From NCBI GenBank assembly GCA_038245795.1, contig JBBRSC010000214.1, positions 1-5,969 of the forward strand: a stretch of 5,969 bases of DNA, written 5' to 3'. The translations under genes and the position numbers were made by a program. Below, piece after piece: positions 1-4,428 of this stretch (position 1 is its first letter; each line of letters starts with the position of its first letter). The DNA is from JBBRSC01 sp038245795 (lineage in GTDB: Bacteria; Actinomycetota; Acidimicrobiia; Acidimicrobiales; Microtrichaceae). The notes below the pieces were generated by a model. The model ran no database searches. It was not told where the DNA came from and worked only from the letters and a program-made list of their open reading frames with translations.

Positions 1-414
1 GAAACGGGCTCGTTGGCATCTGCACTTCACACCGACGTCGTCGTCGTGGCTCAACTTGGTCGAGGGCTGGTTCCATCTGCTGACCGAACGACGGTTACGC
101 CGCGGCACCTTCAACAGCGTCGCACAGCTCGTCGACGCCATCGATCTGTGGGTCGACCACTGGAACAACGACCCGAAACCATTCATCTGGAAGAAGCCCG
201 CCGAGGAGATCCTCGCCAAAGTCCAGCGAGGACGAGCCGCCCTCAACCACCAGATCAAATCCGCGACGGACCACTAGCGATGCCGTGGGGTCCCCTTGCC
301 CCGTCCGACGATCGGCCGTCACCCCCCGGACACCGCTCCACGTCGGATGTTGAGCCACTCCGCTTTCGCCAGAGCATTTGGCCACAGAGTGGTCAAAAAA
401 GCTGCAATGCAGTA
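1..414 (+). mobile_element. IS630-family insertion sequence, downstream (3') end only
   Basis: This is the transposase-distal end of an IS630/Tc1-mariner-type element whose other end lies outside the window. It holds the last 91 codons of the transposase gene and then about 135 noncoding bases up to a proposed end at 412. The boundary is inferred from the minus-strand DUF5615 gene: its family-like sequence stops at the Tyr codon (complement of 412-414), and a TA dinucleotide sits there at 413-414. IS630 elements are known to insert at TA and duplicate it. The last bases of the element include an 11-base palindrome centred on 407 (CTGCA-A-TGCAG, 402-412) and an A-rich run at 395-400. The terminal inverted repeat cannot be confirmed because the left end is missing. 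Confidence 0.7.
2..277 (+). CDS. IS630-family transposase, C-terminal part (5' end outside window)
   Basis: The frame is open from base 2 and gives 91 residues ending at TAG 275-277. IS630 transposases are DDE enzymes that cut and join DNA at TA sites and are usually about 330-360 residues, so roughly the last quarter is seen. The visible part carries the family's C-terminal signature: a T-P-x-S-S-x-W-L-N-x-V-E-x-W-F segment at residues 10-24. Glu21 there is the expected third acidic catalytic residue. It is followed by the helical region with W-x-x-x-x-W-N (50-56) and the P-F-x-W segment (60-63) typical of the C-terminal end. The two catalytic Asp residues lie upstream of the window, so whether the enzyme is intact cannot be judged. 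The first in-frame ATG, at 56, is internal and not a real start. Confidence 0.9.
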   Translation, partial: KRARWHLHFTPTSSSWLNLVEGWFHLLTERRLRRGTFNSVAQLVDAIDLWVDHWNNDPKPFIWKKPAEEILAKVQRGRAALNHQIKSATDH

Positions 415-540
415 CTCCCAGATCGCTTGATCGGTTGCAACCTCGGGTCCTACCGAGGTGACGTGGGCGCTCTCTGGAAACGCGTCGCGCAGGTGGTCCA
501 CGAGGCGTCGCGAGAGATTCTCATCGAAGAGCAGCTTCAC
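319..540 (-). pseudogene. DUF5615 (PIN-like toxin) gene truncated by the insertion sequence
   Basis: The minus-strand frame starts with GTG at 540-538 and reads MKLLFDENLS, then a segment with S-A-H-V and A-T-D-x-x-I-W-E-Y. This is the classic N-terminal half of DUF5615 proteins, small Mut7-C/PIN-like putative ribonuclease toxins of type II toxin-antitoxin pairs, usually about 110-120 residues. The native part is residues 1-43 (412-540). After Tyr43 the family sequence, which normally continues into a conserved stretch around S-K-D-x-D-F, is replaced by 30 unrelated residues read through from the insertion sequence to a TGA at 319-321. The first acidic pair (Asp6, Glu7) is kept but the downstream acidic residues are lost, so it should be inactive. 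The GTG overlaps by four bases (GTGA) a stop in an upstream frame, as is common for the antitoxin-toxin order, but no antitoxin was recognised there. The rest of the gene should lie beyond the other end of the element. Confidence 0.75.
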
Positions 541-831
541 GCCGTCGCGAGCCGTCGCTCATGAAGCACGGCTCTCCGCTCACACACCCGGCCCAGCGTG
601 TCATCTCCGATCGTTTTCCCGACCTGGCACACAGGTTCCCCAGCTTGCTGGGTCAGTCCGGTGCTGCGGACCGCGGTGCGAACGCCAATGAAGCGGAGAA
701 CGTTGTCGCGGTGGGCTCCCCCTTCGTGACCTCTCACAATCTGTCGGCCGATCGCCTCGACTGGTCGTTCAGAGAAAGCTTCATTTGCGAAGCGATTCGG
801 TCGACTGGTTTGAGGTCCGCCATCACAACTT
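541..831. other. No convincing intact gene; possible decayed antitoxin and leader of the next gene
   Basis: About 300 bases between two divergent genes. The minus-strand frame leading into the DUF5615 start (stop 537-539) shows no recognisable antitoxin domain, and the other two minus-strand frames contain several stops. A short minus-strand stretch in another frame, starting with ATG at 617-615, contains C-V-S-G-E-P-C-F, vaguely like the G-x-P-C-x-x-G-T-R start of DUF433 antitoxins. The rest of the domain is absent, so at best it is a remnant. The plus-strand open frame (561-833) resembles no known family. The plus-strand promoter for the glycine-rich gene should be in the right part, but I see no clear -35/-10 pair. 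Confidence 0.35.
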
Positions 832-838
832 GAGGAAG
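832..838 (+). promoter_or_regulatory. Ribosome binding site of the glycine-rich protein gene
   Basis: GAGGAAG lies 8 bases before the ATG at 847. This is good Shine-Dalgarno complementarity at normal spacing and supports that start over the in-frame ATG at 862. Confidence 0.6.
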
Positions 839-846
839 CCACCTCC

Positions 847-1977
847 ATGTCTCGATCTTCTATGTTCCAACGAGTGCTTGCGGCCGTGACGGTCGTCGCG
901 CTTCCAGTGGCGGGCCTCATAGTGGTGGGCACGTCGCCGGTTGGTGCGACCACTTCCTCGCAGACATTCTCGACGCCGGGTAGTTCGACGTTCGCCGTCC
1001 CGAGCGGGGTCACCACCTTGACCATCGTTGCCCAAGGTGGCGCGGGGGCGGGCGGGACCGTCAATAACTGGACCAGCATTGGCGGCCAAGGTGGGCGGCA
1101 GACAGCGACGATCCCGGTCACTCCCGGCGAGATCCTCAATATCGAAGTAGGCGGAGCCGCAGTCGCTGACGTCGGCGGTTACAACGGCGGCGGATCAGCC
1201 GAATCCGGACTCATCGCTGGCGGCGGCGGCGGCGCTTCGGATGTTCGACAGGGTGGCGTTTCGCTCGTCAATCGTGTGGTGGTCGCAGGCGGTGGCGGCG
1301 GCGGCGGACGAAGCGGTCCCGGGTCTCAGGGTGGAACCGGCGGCGCCGGTGGCGGCACGAACGGGGGCGATGCCTTTCCTAGCTCCTTCGGACCTCCAGG
1401 AACCTCCGGCGGGGGCGGTGGCGCCGGTACAACATCAGCTGGCGGAGCGGGAGGAGCGATCAACTCCTACCTGGGTAACCCCGGCGCCCTGGGCGTCGGA
1501 GGTGCGGGAACCGCTGGCTGTGAGGTCGGAGGGGCAGGCGGCGGCGGTTACTACGGCGGCGGCAGCGGCTCGAGCGGATGTTGGGCAGGCGGCGGCGCCG
1601 GCGGTGGCGGCTCGAACTTTGCCGAACCTTCCGCAACCGCGGTCGTGTCCGAGAACGGAGTCAGCGCCAGTGATGGCAGCGTCGTTCTCACGTGGACTGC
1701 TGCGCCTCCAACGACGACCGCTGCACCGACCACAACCGTGGCGCCGACCCCGGCCACGCCAACCAAACCGGCGACGGCTGGCGAACAGAAGAAGCCATGG
1801 ACATGCCCGACCAAACCGATACGAATCCGGCCGAACAGCGCCTGGGCGGTCAACGTGCTGCGGTTCTGGTGCGGATCCCGGGTCACGTTCTTGCGTACAG
1901 GACAAACTCGCGTCGGCTATGTCGTACCCCGCACATGGCGCTGGGCATGGACTGTGAAGCCCGCATCAACTCGCTGA
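847..1977 (+). CDS. Exported glycine-rich surface protein
   Basis: 376 residues. Residues 1-34 look like a signal peptide: a short basic N-terminus, a hydrophobic core at about 10-28, and a likely signal peptidase I site after V-G-A at 34. Residues 38-66 (T-F-x-x-P-G-x-x-x-F-x-V-P-x-G-V-x-x-L-T-I-x-A-Q-G) match the start of the glycine-rich domain found in many bacterial surface proteins. The domain runs to about 284 with long Gly runs (124-129, 148-154, 188-192, 231-234, 248-255) and ends in D-G-S-V-V-L-T-W. A Thr/Pro/Ala linker (285-310) follows. The C-terminus (about 311-376) is basic and Trp-rich, with Cys320 and Cys342. There is no LPxTG motif or C-terminal membrane anchor, so it is probably secreted or held non-covalently. 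Function is unknown; a wall-associated structural or adhesive role is inference. It stands alone, divergent from the truncated toxin gene and followed by 183 noncoding bases. Confidence 0.8.
   Translation: MSRSSMFQRVLAAVTVVALPVAGLIVVGTSPVGATTSSQTFSTPGSSTFAVPSGVTTLTIVAQGGAGAGGTVNNWTSIGGQGGRQTATIPVTPGEILNIEVGGAAVADVGGYNGGGSAESGLIAGGGGGASDVRQGGVSLVNRVVVAGGGGGGGRSGPGSQGGTGGAGGGTNGGDAFPSSFGPPGTSGGGGGAGTTSAGGAGGAINSYLGNPGALGVGGAGTAGCEVGGAGGGGYYGGGSGSSGCWAGGGAGGGGSNFAEPSATAVVSENGVSASDGSVVLTWTAAPPTTTAAPTTTVAPTPATPTKPATAGEQKKPWTCPTKPIRIRPNSAWAVNVLRFWCGSRVTFLRTGQTRVGYVVPRTWRWAWTVKPASTR
1219..1309 (+). repeat. GGC/GGT trinucleotide-rich tract coding for Gly runs
   Basis: Five consecutive GGC codons at 1219-1233 and a second GGC/GGT run near 1289-1309 lie in the glycine-rich gene. 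Similar tracts recur up to about 1612. Changes by whole repeat units would alter protein length but keep the frame. Confidence 0.5.
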
Positions 1978-1999
1978 CCTACGGCTCGTCGGGCTCCGC

Positions 2000-2021
2000 C
2001 GTGACGAGAAGCGCCGTCACG
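2000..2021 (+). terminator. Possible hairpin after the glycine-rich gene
   Basis: A 7-bp perfect inverted repeat, CGTGACG at 2000-2006 and CGTCACG at 2015-2021 around an 8-base loop, starts 23 bases after the stop codon. An overlapping alternative stem (CTCGTC 1985-1990 with GACGAG 2003-2008) could compete with it. There is no T-tract after it, so a terminator is only a guess from position. Confidence 0.3.
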
Positions 2022-2083
2022 AGCAGTCCGCCCCGATGAGTCTCGATCCGCCCCCGCCTCGAATCGGCGCGGTGTTGCACGGG

Positions 2084-2099
2084 ACGTGCTGATACACGT
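2084..2099 (+). promoter_or_regulatory. Short dyad upstream of the GrpB-family gene, possible operator
   Basis: ACGTG and CACGT form a perfect 5-bp inverted repeat with a 6-base spacer, about 62 bases before the start codon. Weak promoter-like hexamers lie next to it (TTGGTA 2099-2104 and TAACAT 2125-2130), but their 20-base spacing is too long for a standard sigma-70 promoter. A dyad this short can occur by chance. Confidence 0.2.
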
Positions 2100-2160
2100 T
2101 GGTATCGGCCGGGACGAATATCGCTAACATTTCTTTTTCTCATGACGGGAGCGCCGTGCC

Positions 2161-2703
2161 GTGATCACCGTCCTGGGCTACGACGCGAGCTGGCCGAATG
2201 AATTCGTGGAACTCGCGGGCCGCTATCGAGGCGCGCTCGCGGGAGTCGCGATCGTTGCCATTGAACACATCGGGAGTACTGCGGTTCCCGGCCTGGCAGC
2301 AAAGCCGGTCATCGACATAGATATCGTCGTCGAACCAGCCGCCGTCACCGACGCAGCGACAGCGCTTGGGCAACTCGGCTACACAGCTCGTGGCGAACTT
2401 GGCATCGAACATCGATGGGCCTTCATGGCGCCACCCCACGTGCGACCAACGAACACCTACGTCGTCATCGAGGGGAGCCTCGCACACCGGAACCACATCG
2501 CCGTCCGTGACGTGCTGCGCAGCGATGCTGCGCTTCGGGACGAGTATGGCGCCCTGAAGCGACGCCTGGCGGAAACGAGCGACGACATCGAGTCCTACGT
2601 CGAGGGCAAGTCCGCGCTGTTGTCGGTGATCTTGGAACGAGCTGGCCTCGACGCCACGGACCGAGCGACCGTCGAGCAGGCCAACCGGGCTCGACGCACC
2701 TGA
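2161..2703 (+). CDS. GrpB/UPF0157 family protein (nucleotidyltransferase-like fold)
   Basis: 180 residues, close to the family's usual length of about 170-180. The signature H-I-G-S-T-A-V-P-G-L with A-K-P-V-I-D-I follows at residues 36-53. The G-S-T followed by acidic residues Asp52 and Asp54 resembles the active-site pattern of the nucleotidyltransferase superfamily to which these proteins are related. Later family features are also present: H-R-N-H-x-x-x-R-D-x-L-R (109-120) and the Y-x-x-L-K-x-x-L-A helix (129-137). The substrate and cellular role of UPF0157 proteins are not established. The start is GTG at 2161: it is the first possible start after an in-frame TGA at 2143-2145, and GGGAG at 2147-2151 lies 9 bases before it. 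The gene is monocistronic as seen, and convergent with the DinB-like gene, 104 bases away. Confidence 0.88.
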   Translation: MITVLGYDASWPNEFVELAGRYRGALAGVAIVAIEHIGSTAVPGLAAKPVIDIDIVVEPAAVTDAATALGQLGYTARGELGIEHRWAFMAPPHVRPTNTYVVIEGSLAHRNHIAVRDVLRSDAALRDEYGALKRRLAETSDDIESYVEGKSALLSVILERAGLDATDRATVEQANRARRT

Positions 2704-2739
2704 GCCGCACGAGCCAACAGCTCGGACACGCAGACTGCG

Positions 2740-2758
2740 AGGTTCAGCGGGAGAACCT
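2740..2758. terminator. Possible bidirectional hairpin between convergent genes
   Basis: AGGTTC (2740-2745) and GAACCT (2753-2758) form a perfect 6-bp stem with a 7-base loop, in the 104-base gap between the convergent GrpB-family and DinB-like genes. The place is right for a shared terminator, but neither side has a T-run and the stem is short. Confidence 0.3.
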
Positions 2759-2807
2759 GGTGACCTTCCCGAGCTCGACGGCTTGGAGGTCATCAGCGTC
2801 TGAGGGC

Positions 2808-3371
2808 TCATCTTTCGGCGAGCACCTCGTTGCCGCGCTCACAATCCCAGACGTGATGGACCGGGTCGTGCAGCAGGTAGCGACCGAATGACTCGATCGT
2901 GAAGATGGCACCGTCGGACCGATGACCCGTTCGTTGCCACTGCGCGACGGTGACCCGATCGAAGGCATCGGCGAGTCGCCCCGCGGCGACCGCCAGTGCG
3001 TAGGCCACCTTCGACGGATCCTGCGCGCCGTAGTTCCGTTCGATGGCGGTCGCATCCTGGTCCCAGTTGGCGAATGTTGGATCATCCTCGCCCAACAACA
3101 GATTCAGACGCTCGTAGAACAACTCGAACACATCGCGCACGTGGCATCCATGTTCGAGCACCGACCAGACCTCGGGTGCGGGCCGCAGCGCGACCGAGGC
3201 AGTACTGAGGAGAACCCGCCACTGCGCGGCATTGGCACGGATTTCCGCTCCCAGTTGATCGTTCCGATGATTGCTCGCATCAAAGCCGCACTCCGGGCAG
3301 GGGCGGTCGAGCACCCAGGTCCAGTCCTTCGTATCCGGTGTGATGCGGTCTGGAGGGTTGCTATCGGTCAT
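2808..3371 (-). CDS. DinB/DUF664-like family protein, probable metal-binding
   Basis: 187 residues. It matches an actinobacterial branch of the DinB superfamily (four-helix-bundle proteins that usually bind a divalent metal through His residues). The tell-tale parts are D-T-K-D-W-T-W-V-L and C-P-E-C-G-F-D near the N-terminus (13-31), C-H-V-R-D-V-F (76-82), N-W-D-Q-D-A-T-A (102-109), and R-Y-L-L-H-D-P-V-H-H-V-W-D (164-176). His77, His168 and His172 are the likely metal ligands by position. Cys25 and Cys28 form a CxxC pair that might bind a further metal or form a disulfide. No signal peptide is seen, so it is likely cytoplasmic. Some relatives are thiol-dependent transferases, but the reaction here cannot be read from sequence. 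The ATG at 3371 lies 20 bases after the stop of the PilX-like gene on the same strand, so they may share a transcript; its ribosome site is weak (GAGG, about 13 bases upstream). Confidence 0.85.
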   Translation of the reverse strand: MTDSNPPDRITPDTKDWTWVLDRPCPECGFDASNHRNDQLGAEIRANAAQWRVLLSTASVALRPAPEVWSVLEHGCHVRDVFELFYERLNLLLGEDDPTFANWDQDATAIERNYGAQDPSKVAYALAVAAGRLADAFDRVTVAQWQRTGHRSDGAIFTIESFGRYLLHDPVHHVWDCERGNEVLAER

Positions 3372-3391
3372 GGCTCGACGCTACGACCTCG

Positions 3392-3820
3392 TCAGCCGGG
3401 AGTCACCGTGGTTTCATGCCAGCCCGACACCAGCCAACCCGTGCCATCGCTGCGGCTCAACGTTGCCGCCACGACCCGACGTTTGCCGTGTGAGGTCCCC
3501 GACACGATCACCGAGATGGTGCCGTCCTTCGCGGGCTCGGCGCTGCCAGCCCAGTCAGCATCAGTCAGGGTGCCCCGCTCCTCGAGGCGTTGGCCCGGCT
3601 GCAGGGCCGCCAACGCCGCGAGTTTCGTGACGCCGTAGTCGGCAGCATTCAACGCGGCCGCGCGATCCTGGCCCTCCCGCGATCGTCGTGTGTCCGACAG
3701 GCTGCGATCGACCATGACCGCTGTCATCCCCATCATCAACATGATCAGCATGGTGGCCAGGGCCACGCTGCCGGCCTCGGTCAATTTCCGTCGTCGCGTG
3801 GGCTTGGGAATGCGATTCAT
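3392..3820 (-). CDS. PilX-like minor pilin / small pilus-assembly membrane protein
   Basis: 142 residues from ATG at 3820. A longer in-frame reading from 3934 is unlikely, because the ATG at 3820 overlaps the preceding gene's stop (ATGA) and has AGGTGG 7 bases upstream. The layout resembles PilX-type minor pilins: a basic N-terminus (M-N-R-I-P-K to residue 12), E-A-G-S at 15-18, one hydrophobic helix (about 18-38), then an amphipathic stretch with R-x-x-A-A-A-L-N-A-A-D-Y-G (53-63). This last part corresponds to the R-x-x-A-x-x-A-A-E-A-G pattern after the helix in PilX N-terminal domains. Residues 80-142 are predicted to be a small extracytoplasmic, mainly beta domain. It has no Glu at position +5 after the Gly, so prepilin peptidase processing is uncertain. 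The family call is from pattern, not a search. Confidence 0.65.
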   Translation of the reverse strand: MNRIPKPTRRRKLTEAGSVALATMLIMLMMGMTAVMVDRSLSDTRRSREGQDRAAALNAADYGVTKLAALAALQPGQRLEERGTLTDADWAGSAEPAKDGTISVIVSGTSHGKRRVVAATLSRSDGTGWLVSGWHETTVTPG

Positions 3821-4428
3821 GGGCACACCACCTGTTCGGGTCGCACATTGCGGAACGCGACATCGGTTGACGACGAGATGGACTCGCCGTTCTCGATCGG
3901 CGCACGCAACGTGATTCGTACCCGGACCGTGCATTTCTGGATGGTCTCGGCGTCGATGGTGCCTGCTTGCATCTCGGTGCCGCCGGAGGTGAAGTATCGG
4001 AATACCGATTCGCGTGCATCGATGACCGATGCAACGATCACCCGCTGGGCGATGATCTTGTTGTTCTCATCAAGTTCTTGGCGAACGAAGGACCGATCGT
4101 CATCGGTGAGACCGAACCGCACCGTCGACGCCGTGCCCGAATCGGTTGGTACCCGCACGATCAGTTCGCTGGCCGCCGTGTGTGTGCTGGTCGGCTTCAT
4201 CACGCCCTCGGCAGCGCGAAGATCCCGGAGCACAGTGTCGAGCGACAGATTCATCGATCGTTCGGCATCGGATCGCTGCTCGTTGTGATGCACGGCGCGG
4301 GTCAGGCTTGTGAAGGCAGCCATCATGGTGGCCATCGCGGCCGCCAGCATCGTGACCGTGATCATGGCCTCCAGCAATGACGTGCCGCGTTCACTTCTCG
4401 TCCGCCTCGCGACCCGTCGAGTACTCAT
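3817..4428 (-). CDS. Type IV prepilin-like protein (PilW/PulJ-type minor pilin)
   Basis: 203 residues. The N-terminus is a textbook class III signal: basic leader (MSTRRVARRTRSERG), cut expected after Gly15, mature start T-S-L-L-E with Glu20 at +5, and a hydrophobic helix to about residue 43. The prepilin peptidase would cleave and N-methylate it, and it would join a pilus or pseudopilus in the cell envelope. The rest (about 50-203) fits the PilW/PulJ-type minor pilin layout: an alpha spine (S-L-D-T-V-L-R-D-L-R-A-A, 62-73) followed by a beta domain, and Cys166 with Cys202 placed for the C-terminal disulfide common in pilins. Start choice: ATG 4428 is preferred over an upstream in-frame GTG at 4443, because GGAG (4438-4441) lies 9 bases before it and it forms a TGATG overlap with the upstream gene's stop. 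It overlaps the PilX-like gene by ATGA. Confidence 0.82.
   Translation of the reverse strand: MSTRRVARRTRSERGTSLLEAMITVTMLAAAMATMMAAFTSLTRAVHHNEQRSDAERSMNLSLDTVLRDLRAAEGVMKPTSTHTAASELIVRVPTDSGTASTVRFGLTDDDRSFVRQELDENNKIIAQRVIVASVIDARESVFRYFTSGGTEMQAGTIDAETIQKCTVRVRITLRAPIENGESISSSTDVAFRNVRPEQVVCP
3828..3833 (-). promoter_or_regulatory. Ribosome binding site deciding the PilX-like start
   Basis: AGGTGG on the minus strand lies 7 bases before the ATG at 3820, inside the end of the preceding prepilin gene. With the ATGA overlap it argues for the 142-residue product. Confidence 0.55.

Noticed and set aside
380..394. Stem GGCCAC-AGA-GTGGTC near the element end as a terminator
   Set aside because: One pair is G-U and the only following tract is A-rich on the plus strand; it is more likely part of the element's terminal region.
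537..1139. A 200-codon minus-strand open frame
   Set aside because: Most of it lies antisense to the well-supported glycine-rich gene, its protein has no family resemblance, and high GC content readily makes such frames.
1200..1620. GGC tracts as a phase-variation switch
   Set aside because: The units are trinucleotides, so gains or losses keep the frame and would not switch the gene off.
1241..1957. A 238-codon plus-strand open frame
   Set aside because: It is a shifted reading of the glycine-rich gene (Ala/Arg/Pro-rich, no domain), without its own ribosome site.
2140..2811. A 223-codon minus-strand open frame
   Set aside because: It is antisense to the GrpB-family gene, which has clear family motifs; this frame has none.
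3821..3934. N-terminal extension of the PilX-like protein to 3934
   Set aside because: It would run through the end of the prepilin gene and place a polar stretch before the basic leader; the ATGA overlap and ribosome site favour 3820.
2922..4288. Long plus-strand open frames (2922-3638, 3590-4288)
   Set aside because: They lie opposite the DinB-like and pilin genes, whose motifs and overlaps are convincing; the plus-strand products look like random high-GC translations.
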